Shown: positions 1 to 10,917, numbered from the stretch's first letter. The stretch is DNA of 64,000 bases from Rhizoclosmatium globosum (GCA_002104985.1 MCGO01000081.1:1-64000); one strand, 5' to 3'. The notes: generated by a model not told the origin, from the letters alone. Numbers and translations: made by a program.

Positions 1-298
1 AGAACTTGAATATTGCAACTTACCAGAATTGAAGTCATATGAGAATGTCTTTTCCAAATAAATCCTTTCTTCATGAGTGATTGGTTCGATATCCATGAAA
101 CTGTACCCACCTGGCCAAACACCACCGCAAACCCATTCGCGCATTCTCCTCCACAGAACTCAAAGATGCTACGCAGCATCTTATTAGAAGCTCTTCTGAA
201 ACCTCGACCAACAAAGGCCATCAAAATGCATGGAGCCTTTGGATCCTGTTCTGCAACCTTCACCCAGCACTGGTTTCCAATGACCTCCCCGACAATGC

Positions 299-700
299 TT
301 TGAAGGTGCACAGTTTGCAACATGGATTACGTCACAAGGTTACAAACCTGGAACAGTGGATCAGTATGTCGCAGGCATTGAGCAGTCTACACTGAACTCG
401 GATATACAAACTGGATAACCATCCGATTGCACCCGTCTTTGAAAAAGGTTCTAAAAGGCGGTCAAAAAGAATGGAACCGAAACCCAGCGAATGCAGTGAT
501 TAAGCACAAGGATGTCCTGACGTTCTCAGAATTCTGTCCAAGACATTGCATTGATGTTCAAACACCTGACAATACAGAGGATGTGCGTGTTGTAGCTTCT
601 TGGATATTGTTCAGATTCAGTCAAATTGAAGCAGAGGAGCGATGCCCACATGTTCTCAACAGAGTTTGTTTGCTTTTTTCTCCTTCTCTCTTCCTTCACT
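299..700 (+). pseudogene. Decayed tyrosine-recombinase-like remnant
   Basis: Two adjacent open stretches in different frames read like pieces of a tyrosine recombinase. The first (299-418) has a motif of the type FATWITSQGYKPGTVDQYV, resembling the N-terminal SAM-like/core-binding helix of phage-integrase-type proteins, and ends at a TAA. The second (from 415, another frame) contains HPSLKKVLKGGQKEW, similar in style to the 'hP.v..llkG' segment of eukaryotic DIRS/Crypton recombinases. No catalytic R-H-R-Y set is visible and there is no good start codon. This is inference from short motifs; it could also be a random degenerate ORF. Confidence 0.3.
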
Positions 701-740
701 TCAAATTAATAAACCAAAGAAAAGAGAGATAACTTTGATA

Positions 741-2213
741 TTAATTAATCAAATTATCATGATCGATTCCAAAGAACCCCGCCTCCTCTAAACTCGACCA
801 AAACTTCATTTCTGTAAAGCTCCAATGCACAAACCGGTTTACTCCTGTTCCATATAACATTAATTTTCTTAGCCGTGGCAGCTGTAGTAATGTGAATGGC
901 AGCGTTCCAGTGATGGCTAAGTTCTGCAAGTCCAATTCCGAAAGATTCACCATACGATTCATCACACGCTGCGGATCCATCACAAACGTGTCAAACTTAT
1001 TATAAGAAAGACAGACGTATCGAAGAAATTGCGAGTTCCAAATTTGATGTGGAAATGGACCTGAGAACTGGTTCTTACTCAAGTTTAAAGAACTCAATAA
1101 TTGAAAGTTCAAGGCGATGCGATGAGATATAGGTCCAGACAAGTGATTGGAGCTCAGGTCTAACTCTTGTAAGGCTAAGGTTGCGAATGCATCAGGGATT
1201 CCACCTGTAAACTCATTTTTGTGCAAGTCAAGTACCGTGAGCAATTGGAACGATGCGAGAAAGTTGGGTATAGTTTGATTGAACTTGTTGTTGGAGAGAT
1301 TCAACTTCATTAATCCTGTGGCATTGACAAGTTCAGGAGGAATAGGCCCAACCAATTGGTTTCTGGATGCATTAAAAATGGCGAGACTACTCAAAAGACC
1401 AATAGAACTAGGAATAGAACCAGTCAGACGGTTATTCTCAAGTGACATAATGAGCAGATGGATCCAATTCCCAAACATGTCGGGAATGTCTCCCGAGAGT
1501 TGATTGCTATTGAGTGCCAGGTATTTCAGCTTGACAATATTCCCAAGTTCAACTGGTATAGATCCGGATAACTCGTTTTCTGCGAGAATCAGGTGCGTAA
1601 GATTGATCAAGTTACCCAACTGAGGCGGAATTGGGCCAGACAGCGCGTTTTTCGAGAGATTCAAGTACGTTAGTCTCCAAAGTTGACTCAATTCTAGCGG
1701 GATAATTGAGACGAGCCTTGTGGAGCCCAGATGAAGAGACTGTAATTTACGCAAACTGCCCAACTCTGGGCATAGTTTCCTTGAAGATACGCTGACCCAT
1801 CCATTCCAGTTGATACACGACAAATTGTAAAGGCGAATAGTGGCATATGCCTTTCGGTAGTCTGGTGGGAACGAGAACCAAAAGTGATCCAATTCTTCAG
1901 GCTCATCAAAGTAAGCGGGGCTTACACGCACGCCATCTACTTCGATAGTCTCCATCCACCAGGGAAGATCAGTGTGTTCGTATTTCGCAATCATTTGTGA
2001 CTGTGGAAGGCGATGTTGTTGATGGATGTGTTGTTTTAAGTTTACTGTGGCAAAGTGCGAATCGGCCAGAGCCAGGTTAATCTTTCTGCACAGTTGTCTG
2101 TATCGATGTGCGTATCGCGGATCAATCCAACTGAAGATGTCTTTGAGTGATTCAGGAGGCAGTGAAGCGAGTGTGGCTGCCATCGCACTTGTGAGTGAAT
2201 CTTTTAATTCCAC
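741..2213 (-). CDS. F-box-like N-terminus + plant-type LRR protein (LRR1)
   Basis: Single-exon protein of up to 490 aa. Residues about 16-60 form an F-box-like helical region (LPPESLKDIFSWIDPRYA, then RYRQLCRKINLAL and FATVNL). This is followed by an unrelated linker with conserved aromatic residues and, from about residue 150, roughly ten 23-24-residue leucine-rich repeats of the plant-specific type (LxxLxLxxNxLSGxIPxxLGxL). No signal peptide or membrane segment is seen, so a cytosolic role is likely; the family suggests protein-protein recognition, possibly as an SCF substrate adaptor, but that is inference. An alternative start is Met11 at 2183. It is transcribed divergently from the bZIP gene at 2278. 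Four relatives occur in this window (5109, 24636/36758, 45868, 47842), so this is an expanded family. Confidence 0.85.
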   Translation of the reverse strand: MELKDSLTSAMAATLASLPPESLKDIFSWIDPRYAHRYRQLCRKINLALADSHFATVNLKQHIHQQHRLPQSQMIAKYEHTDLPWWMETIEVDGVRVSPAYFDEPEELDHFWFSFPPDYRKAYATIRLYNLSCINWNGWVSVSSRKLCPELGSLRKLQSLHLGSTRLVSIIPLELSQLWRLTYLNLSKNALSGPIPPQLGNLINLTHLILAENELSGSIPVELGNIVKLKYLALNSNQLSGDIPDMFGNWIHLLIMSLENNRLTGSIPSSIGLLSSLAIFNASRNQLVGPIPPELVNATGLMKLNLSNNKFNQTIPNFLASFQLLTVLDLHKNEFTGGIPDAFATLALQELDLSSNHLSGPISHRIALNFQLLSSLNLSKNQFSGPFPHQIWNSQFLRYVCLSYNKFDTFVMDPQRVMNRMVNLSELDLQNLAITGTLPFTLLQLPRLRKLMLYGTGVNRFVHWSFTEMKFWSSLEEAGFFGIDHDNLIN

Positions 2214-2277
2214 ACCAACCTACTTCATCAAGACATCAACCCCAACACTTCAGTCATCAAGAGCCCAGTCCAGTCCA
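2214..2277. promoter_or_regulatory. Short divergent promoter between LRR1 and bZIP1
   Basis: Only 64 bp separate the LRR1 start (2213, minus) from the chosen bZIP1 start (2278, plus). Control elements for both genes must lie here or inside the coding regions. No TATA box is obvious. Confidence 0.4.
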
Positions 2278-3708
2278 ATGAATCCAAGCACGTCCCTCGG
2301 AAGAAGCAGCCCAAAAAACAAAGGCGGCAGAAAACGAACCGTGTCTCAACCGTCAAAGAACCTCAAATCACAGCGCGAATTCCAAATCAGACGAATGACT
2401 CACATCAAAGACCTCGAACAAGAAAACAAAGTGCTCAAGGCCGCAATCGCTTCAACGAACGCTCCCTCAACAACACAGTCAAACGAGACAGCCGCTCTGA
2501 TCAAGTCCCTCCAAACAAAGATACTTGCTCTAGAAGCGGAAAATACTATGATGAAGGAGAACCTCGTCGCTGTGGATTTACGGGCATCGGTACCTTCAAA
2601 CGGGTCAACAGCGTGTCCTGGATGCGCACTCGAGAGAATGCGCTCAGTCACTGCATACGGACTCCTCAGGCAACAAGAAGAGAAAGTGGCGGGATTAGTC
2701 CTGGAGTGTCAAAGTCTTCGGTCCGTGTTGGCGCTGAATCAGTTCCTTGCTTCCATCGACGTTGTCTCTGCCGGAGGAGAAACTGGTAGTGAATCTGGTG
2801 GAAGTATTGGGAATCTTGCGGACGTGTCTGGGTTGGAGATTGATAATGTTATATTGTCGGCGGAGGACTTGTATGGGCCAATGGAGGTTGAGTTTGCTCG
2901 TGTTGCGTGTAAGGCGTTACCGTCTTTGGCGGATTGTGTGTATGTTGATAGGTTGTTTGATACATTCTTGGTAAGGGCCGTTCTTACTCTTTGTTGGCTC
3001 GTCGGAAACGCGACTTACCTTTTTGGATTCATAGATACAGAGCAAGTCGAGAGATAAAGGAGAAATAAGGAAGCTGAACTTTCGGACCATGTATTTACGT
3101 GGTAAATTATTGGATGCTTGTAGTGTGTTGGATCGACACAAAGTGATTGAGACGATTGTTTTGTTTTTACATCGAAACCGTAACCACATCGTCAGTCATC
3201 ATGTGCATCTATTCTACGTACGAGTATTAATATTCATAATAGCTACATCGAGACTCCACGTTCCCTCCCGATTCACCAATACGACCTTGGACGACGTCAC
3301 CATTGACAGTTCCTATGCCCGCCGAAGCATTAAGATTCAGAGATTCTCTCTACACCGTCGTTCCCTTTCAGCGCCCGGAAAATAAGCAATTGATTGACGA
3401 ATTCCTCTCCGTCTTTTGGGTATTCTCGATTACTAGTTCATCTGAATTGAAACTGAACTTACTGTTATAGACACCGACGTCACAGAGGCGCGGAAAAGAG
3501 AAGCTGCATCGTATTATGGTGTTGGGAAAGCAGTTGGAGAAGCTTTGTGTAGAATTGGACGACATGTACAAAATTAACATGCTCATCGAGGTGATCCGAG
3601 AAGGGAATCGTGCTTTATGGGTATGTTCAACGTTTTGGTCGATGGTTATAAACTGACTTGCTTTCTGCTTAGGATGGACTGTTTGATGGAGTTGATCTGG
3701 ATTCGTAA
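2278..3708 (+). CDS. bZIP-type transcription factor with duplicated C-terminal domain (bZIP1)
   Basis: Five exons: 2278-2970, 3035-3190, 3243-3419, 3471-3620 and 3673-3708, all phase 0, giving about 403 aa. The basic region is KNLKSQREFQIRRMTHIKDLE, with a leucine-zipper-like coiled coil after it, in the style of fungal Yap/Pap1 factors. A C-pair motif (CPGCALERMRS) follows. The C-terminal half carries the family motif DLYGPMEVEFARVACKALPS, then LRGKLLDACSVLDRHKVIE, then a second diverged copy ending in GNRALW and DGLFDG. Exons 2-5 were identified by alignment to the paralogue at 19598. The ATG at 2278 was chosen because an upstream ATG (2137) lies inside the divergent LRR1 gene. The canonical Asn/Arg of the bZIP basic region is weaker than in bZIP4. 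Nuclear DNA binding is inferred from the family. Confidence 0.8.
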
Positions 3709-3853
3709 CGGTGAAACTGATGGCGCTAAGAACTGATTTTCTCAATAGCTGATTTGTTATGAATAGATACAACATATAATAGAGTTTCGTATAAACATAA
3801 TTTAGTTGAGGGTTGACAAGTGGGAATACAACAATACAGCCAATCATCCAATG

Positions 3854-4390
3854 TCAAACGACACAAATACCAACAACAGCTTCTCGTTCTTCTAAATCCT
3901 TCGCAATTGCATCCCAACTCCATTTCACCGCGTCTTCCCCATGCCTATTCTGTCTGACAGCATGCAACTGATCATACGCCAGCAAACAACCGACCGCCAA
4001 AGGCATCCTCGCCACCGAATACTTCCACTCCGAAACCCGCAACTGAGTCTTTGAATGAAACAGGGCGTGTGCACAGACCGAGCACGCCAACGCCAAAGTG
4101 GCGCCACCCGAGCATGCGAGCACCGCCCACGCAACTTGACTCGCCGCGTCGTTCTGATCCCGATTCGCAAAGTAGACGCCCAAATAACAAGCCGAGAACG
4201 GAATTGCCGAGGCCGCGGTTGGCTTCAAATTGGAATTCAGATTGAAGTGGCGCAGAAGGACAAACGAGGACACGCCGGCGAGCGAGGCGGCTTTGTATTG
4301 GGAGAGCGGTGCTGTCGTTGTCGGTGTCGGTGGGGCGGTTGCTGTTATTACGTGGTGACAGAGGAGGGGGGCGAGGAAGTCTAGGCACAT
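3854..4390 (-). CDS. Short mitochondrial-carrier-like membrane protein A
   Basis: A 178-aa protein with several hydrophobic segments, a tandem paralogue of the gene at 4468-4995. The start at 4390 (MCLDFLAPLLCHHV) is set by alignment with MFCLDFITSFAAHHV in the neighbour. The partner has a YPFDLVRKA motif that resembles the Px[DE]xx[RK] signature of mitochondrial solute carriers. Here that site has decayed to LLRHFNLNSN, so the signature proline and acidic residue are missing. Shared motifs include SAIPFSACYLGVYFANRD and MPLAVGCLLAYDQ. Carriers are normally about 300 aa with three repeats; this is much shorter. A mitochondrial inner-membrane location is only a suggestion. Confidence 0.55.
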   Translation of the reverse strand: MCLDFLAPLLCHHVITATAPPTPTTTAPLSQYKAASLAGVSSFVLLRHFNLNSNLKPTAASAIPFSACYLGVYFANRDQNDAASQVAWAVLACSGGATLALACSVCAHALFHSKTQLRVSEWKYSVARMPLAVGCLLAYDQLHAVRQNRHGEDAVKWSWDAIAKDLEEREAVVGICVV

Positions 4391-4467
4391 GGGTGGGAGC
4401 GTATTTGATAAGATTTGTGAGGAATACTCAATCAAGTGTTCAAGCGGAACCTGAATACCTGCTTTTT

Positions 4468-4995
4468 TTATTCGCTATTCGTTGTATTCCGTAGAATATC
4501 AGATGCGTGCCATTGTATCTGTGTTTCCGCCGACTTCCTGATCCCGATTCCAAACTGATCGTATGCTAACAGCAATCCCACTGCTAAGGGTACCCTCAAC
4601 ACGGTCGTCATCACAGCAGACGTTGTCACTCTCGATGCATTCCGAAACATTCCCCACTTTGCAGCGTCAAATGGCAGTTCCACAGCCACTCCAACAACCG
4701 ACGACACTACCGCCCACTTGACTCGACTGGGAACAGATTCAGCGTCTCTATTCACAAAGTATATGCCGAGATAGCATGTTGCAAATGGGATTGTCGACAT
4801 GGCAAACGTGGTTTGGTTGGATGGGACAGTTGCCTTGCGAACCAGGTCGAATGGATACAGAACGATGGCTGAAGTCAGGCCCGCGAGACATGCTGCAGAG
4901 TATTGGAATCGCGAATCTGATGCTATTGATTCCGGTGCGAAGGAGACGAGGACGTGGTGGGCGGCAAAGGAGGTGATGAAATCCAAACAAAACAT
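4468..4995 (-). CDS. Short mitochondrial-carrier-like membrane protein B
   Basis: A 175-aa protein starting at MFCLDF (4995); an in-frame upstream Met at 5082 would add 29 residues. It has a carrier-like motif YPFDLVRKA (PxDxxR) near residue 55 and a second partial one, LPFDAAKWGMFRNASR, near residue 105, which look like two carrier repeats. Membrane-like stretches surround them (CLAGLTSAIVLYPF, WAVVSSVVGVAVELPF, VPLAVGLLLAYDQF). It lies head-to-tail with its paralogue at 3854 and divergent to the LRR gene at 5109. Shortness and the missing third repeat make it either an atypical carrier-fold protein or a related two-repeat membrane protein. Confidence 0.6.
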   Translation of the reverse strand: MFCLDFITSFAAHHVLVSFAPESIASDSRFQYSAACLAGLTSAIVLYPFDLVRKATVPSNQTTFAMSTIPFATCYLGIYFVNRDAESVPSRVKWAVVSSVVGVAVELPFDAAKWGMFRNASRVTTSAVMTTVLRVPLAVGLLLAYDQFGIGIRKSAETQIQWHASDILRNTTNSE

Positions 4996-5108
4996 CTTTT
5001 GATATTCTGTTATTATATTTGATTGGGACAAGAATGCAAAGTTACACTTTCGACCGGCGACAGGAAACTTGATTAAATCCATCTGTTCTTGGCTTCACCA
5101 CAGCAAAA

Positions 5109-6350
5109 ATGATGCTGCAAACAAGACTCCCACTCGAAAACATCCAGCAGATCTTCAGCTGGATTGATCCTCGATATGCGCGTCGATACAGAGAGTTATG
5201 CCAGAAAGTCAATCAAGCTCTTGAAGACGATCACTTTGCAAGACTCAATCTTCAACGCTTCATCAACTTAACGCACTTGCCGCATCCGATGTATCACTCT
5301 GACATACAACGTAAGGCAGCATGGGAGCGCGAATTTGGCATCACTTGCGAGCCTCAGGCCGTCAGTGAATACCCAGACCAACTTGACCAGTTCTATTTCG
5401 CTTTCCCATCGGACTATCGACGAGCTTATGTTCAGATGAAGTTCACTCAAATCACCGTTATGAACTGGAACAGGGATGTGGGATGGAAGTATAGTCAATT
5501 AAAGAGTCCGCTCCTACGTTGGTTAGAGCTTACTCCCTTCCACACTCTTCAAGTCATGCATTTGCATCGACTTTGCCTCTCAGGCTCAATTCCTCCTGAA
5601 ATAGGACAATTTTATAGGCTTAAATCTCTGGTATTGGATAACAACGGACTCATAGGGCCAATTCCCGCCGCCATTGGGAATCTTATTAATCTGTCAAAGC
5701 TGTCGCTGGAGGAGAACCAGTTGGACGGTGAAATTCCAGTGGAATTAATGAATCTTGTGAACTTGGTCGAGTTATGTCTTCAAGGAAACAGGCTTAGCGG
5801 ATCCATTCCATCGACGATCGGAAAATTGACGATTCTTGAGAAACTCTACATGAGTAGAAATTTATTAAATGGCGCAATTCCACCTGAAATCGCCTTACTC
5901 CGTCGTTTGGAACGTTTGGACTTGTCTATGAATGAACTTCCAGGAAGTATTCCACCCCAACTGGGGCGGCTGTTCAATCTATTTGATCTGGATTTAGGGC
6001 ACAACAAACTGTCTGGATGTATTCCTCCTGAACTCGGACATCTTGCATCATTATGCTCTTTGGATTTGAGTCACAACTCCTTATCAGGAGCCATCCCCGA
6101 CTCATTCGCAAACCTTGAAGAGCTATACAAGGTTGATTTGAGTTCAAACCAATTCAGTGGACCGATCCCACAACGCGTCGCACATGCGTTTCGAAATTGT
6201 GGGATTCTCAATTTCAGAAACAACAATTTTTCTGGACGTTTACCCGCTGAATTATGGAATTGTCTTGAATTACAGTCTTTAGAGTTGACTGGGAATGATT
6301 TTGATAATTATGAGATTCATAGTCTTCTTCAATACGTTGGTTTACAATAA
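5109..6350 (+). CDS. F-box-like + plant-type LRR protein (LRR2)
   Basis: Single-exon protein of 413 aa. The N-terminus LPLENIQQIFSWIDPRYARR followed by YRELCQKVNQALEDDHFARL matches the F-box-like head of LRR1 almost residue for residue. The linker has the same 'DQFYFAFPSDYRRAY' style motif. From about residue 150 there are about nine LRRs with LSGSIPPEIGQL-type consensus. No membrane segment. It is 1.2 kb from two carrier-like genes and starts about 110 bp from the divergent gene at 4995. Function unknown; protein recognition is inferred from the repeat class. Confidence 0.85.
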   Translation: MMLQTRLPLENIQQIFSWIDPRYARRYRELCQKVNQALEDDHFARLNLQRFINLTHLPHPMYHSDIQRKAAWEREFGITCEPQAVSEYPDQLDQFYFAFPSDYRRAYVQMKFTQITVMNWNRDVGWKYSQLKSPLLRWLELTPFHTLQVMHLHRLCLSGSIPPEIGQFYRLKSLVLDNNGLIGPIPAAIGNLINLSKLSLEENQLDGEIPVELMNLVNLVELCLQGNRLSGSIPSTIGKLTILEKLYMSRNLLNGAIPPEIALLRRLERLDLSMNELPGSIPPQLGRLFNLFDLDLGHNKLSGCIPPELGHLASLCSLDLSHNSLSGAIPDSFANLEELYKVDLSSNQFSGPIPQRVAHAFRNCGILNFRNNNFSGRLPAELWNCLELQSLELTGNDFDNYEIHSLLQYVGLQ

Positions 6351-6456
6351 TGAATATGTGATTAAAATGGGAAAGCAAGGAACATCTCATTTATAGAACT
6401 TTGGAATTATGATATGCACGATATCGCGTGATTTTTGTAATACCAAACCATGATAA

Positions 6457-7853
6457 TCAAATCCAGTTCTCTTCTTCCATCAAACGGACAACGATATCAC
6501 ACTCCTCACGCGTCAACCCAACTCGCACACGAACACCCCCTTGAGGATCCCCACAAATAACATGCTGTCCCCACGAACTCCCCGGCCGCTCTGACACAAC
6601 ATCCACAGGCACTCCCCAAGGAAACTGAATTTCATGGAACGCGAAACTCGAAAACGAGGATATAGTGTGACTGTCTTTGAAAGATGTATCGAATCTGTGT
6701 GTCCAGTTTAAGAGTTTCCAATCTTCTGGACGGGAATAGAGGAGTTGGAGGTGATGCGGGAGTTGAGAGGGAAATTCGATAAGAGATTGACGGATTGTGG
6801 CGGCGTAGTGGGATAAAGGGGAGGTTGTTTTCAGGTTGTAGGTTGAGGAGGGTACGCGTGTGATGAGGTTACCAGGCGTTTCTTGTTGAACTGGAGGTTG
6901 TAGCATTCCTCTGTACTGCGCGTAAAAGAAGAAGTCGGACACGTCAGTGTTGGTAGATGTTGAGGCTGGTAGATTGGAAAAGACTTTCCATAAGAGTCCC
7001 ATTAATGCATCATTTGTGGAGACATAAGGACACACAGATACGTTGGATGCTTGTTGTTTGAGGATGGCGAGCTTCTCACGTGATATGTTGAGAATATGGC
7101 GCGTTGCCAACCTTGATGGAGTTGTATTCGATTCTGGAGGTTCAGGTGACGCGCAAATCCAATCTAATTTGGATCGAATTTCCATTTTGATCTGAGAATC
7201 TGATGGATTGTAAGTAGCGACGGGAGATGGCAGGATGGGAGAGTTTAAATCCAACTCCATTGACTTGAGAAAGTGGAAGCATGTGGTAATGTCGGCAACC
7301 ATGTGACTGATGCTGAATGTCAAAATAAATCCATTCAATAAGTGAACCAAGTTCACATGTGTGAGGGGTATTGAATCAGCAACCTGGTTGGATGATTATT
7401 CCTTGACGTGCGAACAATTAACAAAGCACGCACCAACTCGTCAACCTTTGTCGCATGCTTCCGTATACAGTATTCGTACAACTCCGTTCGTGGCGCCCAG
7501 TGTGTCACATTTGGATTGATTCTCCACCTGTCAAGTGATTCTGCGCAGAATCCTTCACTGAAGCGAATACCGACAGACGAAGGATCCAGCTGTATTTTAA
7601 ATAGACCCGATTCTTGAATGGCGCGGCCTGCCAGCACCGGATAGACAGCCAGGCTCCGAGCAACGGCCCTTTGCACGATCGCTGCATCTACTTTCCCCTC
7701 AAACAGAAGCACCAGCGGAACAAAGTGATTCCGATCAAGATGGGCAATAGGACCCAATTGCACAACGTGTTTCGATTGGGGCAGGCGGGTCGGTGCGATC
7801 AGAAGCGGGTCGTTCCAAACAACTTCCATCGTCGAATCAATTGAATCACTCAA
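6457..7853 (-). CDS. BAHD-like / hydroxycinnamoyl-transferase-type acyltransferase
   Basis: Two exons, 7434-7853 and 6457-7383, joined by a 50-bp intron (7384-7433) that restores frame across two otherwise separate ORFs; about 448 aa. The catalytic HxxxD motif is present as SISHMVAD, and a degenerate form of the C-terminal structural DFGWG motif is seen as FPWGVPVDVV. The N-terminal condensation-like half has VVQLGPIAHLD and a 'YPVLAGRA' motif typical of the family (transfer of an acyl group from acyl-CoA to an alcohol or amine). Substrate cannot be read from sequence. Start is 7853, or Met9 at 7829. It is divergent from bZIP2, with only 11-35 bp between start codons. Confidence 0.8.
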
Positions 7854-7864
7854 ATCAAATCACG

Positions 7865-9120
7865 ATGGAGCCCGAACAAGTCTTTGTCGCAATTCCGTCA
7901 ACGCCAATTCAATCGCCGCCACCTCGGAAGAAACCGGGACGGAAGCCGCTCGGATTAAGCACCGAAGACCGGGTCCGCATGAACAGGTTTGGTTGTGTGT
8001 TGCGTTGAACCTTGACAACCACTTACTGCCAGGCTTTGTTGCAGAGAAGCCCAACGGCTCTCAAGAGAACGAAAGAATAAACGACTGGCTGCCGCGGAAG
8101 AAGAGAACGAAGCTCTTCGACTACGGGTTCAGCAATTAGAAGCGCAACTCACTTCACACTCAGAACCAACTTCAGCCTATTGTAGAAACTGTGAATTCAA
8201 TCATCACAGAATTACAATGCTTGAGCAGCAATTGGCCACAAGATATCATGGAGGAGTTCGTTCGCCGCCTCGTCACTCATTCACTCCCTCAAACACAGCC
8301 ACATTACGAAACTATCCTGCTTCTATATCTATAACTGAAGAGTCAGATTGGAAAGACGTCTCATTAAATAGTTATGATCCCGGAAGTCCCCTGGAAATAT
8401 ATGGTCCAATTGACACAGAAACGACAAGATTGGCACTCAACTCCCTTCCTTCAATTCAAGGCAATCCGAATATTGATACTATGATTCATTTGTTCGTGGT
8501 GCAAGCTGGAACTAATGATCCACGACTGACGATTAAGTGTCTTCTTGGAATAATCAATGCCCGTTACAAGCTGCTTGATTCTTGTACGATAATAGAAAGA
8601 CAAAAGGCTGTGGAGATTATGGACGAGTTTACACAAGGAAACTGCATGCATACGGTATGTGTTTAATCTATCTTCCTATCCTTTGCGACCTGGAACTAAC
8701 TTTCCATTTTAGATCAAATTCCACGAACTGATCGCTCATAAGCCATCCCCACTTTCAACGACGCCTTACGCAACTGTCATTTCATACCTGAACAACCCTC
8801 GCGTCAAACCATTCCGAGATAGTCTCCGTGCAATTCCTTCGCTTCAACACGCGAATGATATGATTGACGAACTTTGTTTATTATTCTGGTCTTGTAACGT
8901 TGGCGATACAGATACGAGTGAGAATTTATTGCGAGTTGCTCTTCAATTTAAACGGCTGGAATCGTTGTGCACAGTCGATGACGATCGCGTGAGGTTTAAT
9001 TTGGCGATTGAAGTTGCACGAGCAGGGAATCGGGCTCAGATGGTACTTATTAAAAGCCTGGCTAATTTAAGGTTTTACTAATTAATCGTGTAGGATGAGC
9101 TGTTACGATATGATGCATGA
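7865..9120 (+). CDS. bZIP transcription factor with duplicated C-terminal domain (bZIP2)
   Basis: Four exons: 7865-7986, 8045-8654, 8713-9042 and 9094-9120, about 362 aa. The basic region is rebuilt across intron 1 (codon AG|A) as RMNREAQRLSRERKNKRLAA, followed by a zipper (EEENEALRLRVQQLEAQL). A C-x2-C motif (YCRNCEF) follows. The C-terminal region has IYGPIDTETTRLALNSLPSI, then LLDSCTIIERQKAVEIMDEF, then a second copy (PFRDSLRAIPSLQHANDMID ... LESLCTVDDDRVRF ... GNRAQM). The last exon encodes only DELLRYDA. Nuclear regulator by family; targets unknown. Confidence 0.82.
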
Positions 9121-9170
9121 TGAGTGATGCATGATGAGTGTAATATATTCGTTCAATAAACACAGTTCCT

Positions 9171-10917
9171 TCAAACACGCTTGAACACTATGGTATCCAC
9201 GTCACCCGCCAACGCAATGCGAACTTCTGTTGCATCCTTGTTGAACTCGACCATCAATTCCATTGGGCATTCGTCGTCTTTGTAATACTCCAACGCCACA
9301 CTACCTTCAAAGATACCAAAAGTGTCGTTCTCCCAATGTTTTAAAGTCCCATGAAAATCGCCTTTGCGTTCTCCAGCCCCATTGATCCAAAACTTGAAGC
9401 GATTCTCATTGTCAGGACCATCAATCAACAAAGTACCATACGCTTCATTGACAAAAGAGCCTTGATAGCTTCCCAATGGTAAAGTAGGTGCCCCATTTTT
9501 GTCTCGTTTTTCAATTCGTTCATATCTCTCCTTAGCCAATGTTTCTGTACGTGTTACATTCTGGACCTTGGTTTTCGCAAATCGCTCCTTGTCTTTCAAA
9601 TTGAAAAGAATGAGATCACTTAGGTATTTTGACAACGCGGTAGGTGACACCGAGGTAGAATTGCAGAATACAACGATTCCAAGATTATCATTAGGAAACA
9701 GATCGATAGCAGTCAAGAATCCTGGCATTCCACCACTGTGACTAACATTCATTTTTCCTTTGTAGGAGCACAAAAGCCAGCCGAGACCATCTAGTATTGA
9801 ATATAAGTTTGAGAACGTCAAGATTTTCAGCGGTTACTCACAAGTTCCCAGTTGGAAGGGCGAATCCGAAATGGGTCCTGAGATGATAGAATGTGGTGTC
9901 ATGATCATATCAAATTGCTCTTTGGAAACGAGTTCCTCTCCGTCTGGGGTCTTCCCCTTGTTGAGAATCAGAGACAACCATTTGGCCACTGTAGATACAA
10001 ACAGTTAGACGACAGCAAGTATTGAAAATAACTCACTGTCATTTACACTCGATACCATCGATCCGTCACCCTCAGAAGCTTCCACGCAACAATGTTCTTT
10101 ATAACCAACCAAAACTTTGGTTCCATCGTTTCGAAGTTCATAGCCTCTCGCGTGATTTTCCATGTATTCTGACTGTTCCAAGTTTGTGATTGTTCGATCC
10201 ATTCCAAGTGGCGTGAGAATACGGTCCTTGACCAAATCATCCCAAGTAGAGCCATACAGACGCCCCGCGATGGAACCAGCCAAATTGTACATATTGTTGT
10301 TGTACTGAAACGCTTGACGAAATTGTTTCGATGGCTGCAGGTACTTGATTCTGGCATTCACCTCTTCAATAGAAGACCAAATGCTCATCATGTAGTCATG
10401 ACGAGGCAAGCCAGTCCTATGGCTCAACAAATCAACCAAGTTGGCTTGCGCATTTGCAAATGGGTCTTGGAACTCAACGGGTGCGAGAGTAGTAACCGGA
10501 GTTTCCCAGTCCACCTTCTTTTCATCCACCAGTGTAGCGATTCCGAAAGCCGTGAATGCTTTTGTGGTGGATCCGATCTGGAAGAGAGTGTCTGGATTGA
10601 CTGGATCCCCAGCGTCGTTTCTGTTTCCGAAACCAGCACTGTAAATCAGCTTTCCGTTGTGAACCACTCCGACGGCACAGCCAACGACATTCAAATCTTT
10701 GCGGAGAGATTCAATATCGTCGGTTACTTCGTTCCAGTTGAGGTTGCGAAGGTTCACAGTGACTGGATCCAAAGTGTTGGGTTCGACAGAAGCCTCAGTT
10801 CGGAAGACAGTGGTCGACGTCTCAGTACCACTGGCAGTAGTTCTGGTAGTCGTGGTAGTTCCTGCATAAGGTGAGCATTCGCACTTTGGCCAATACACAC
10901 TCACTTGTGGTGATCAT
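9171..10917 (-). CDS. Beta-lactamase-like serine hydrolase 1
   Basis: Four exons: 10905-10917, 10037-10861, 9842-9988 and 9171-9790, about 534 aa. It belongs to the class C beta-lactamase/penicillin-binding-protein fold family, in eukaryotes usually serine hydrolases of unknown substrate. Catalytic motifs are complete: SxxK in QIGSTTKAF (Ser about 102), YxN in QYNNNMYN (Tyr about 191) and an HxG motif in VSHSGGMPGF. A C-terminal lipocalin-like extension (about 150 aa) follows. The proposed start exon is just 13 nt (MITT plus one base), deduced because the same arrangement is conserved in the paralogue at 19521. No clear signal peptide with this start; a longer N-terminus is possible. Confidence 0.8.

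Noticed and set aside
2026..2277. Upstream extension of the bZIP1 frame (Met at 2137)
   Set aside because: It lies antisense inside the coding sequence of the divergent LRR1 gene and has no similarity to the other bZIP proteins.
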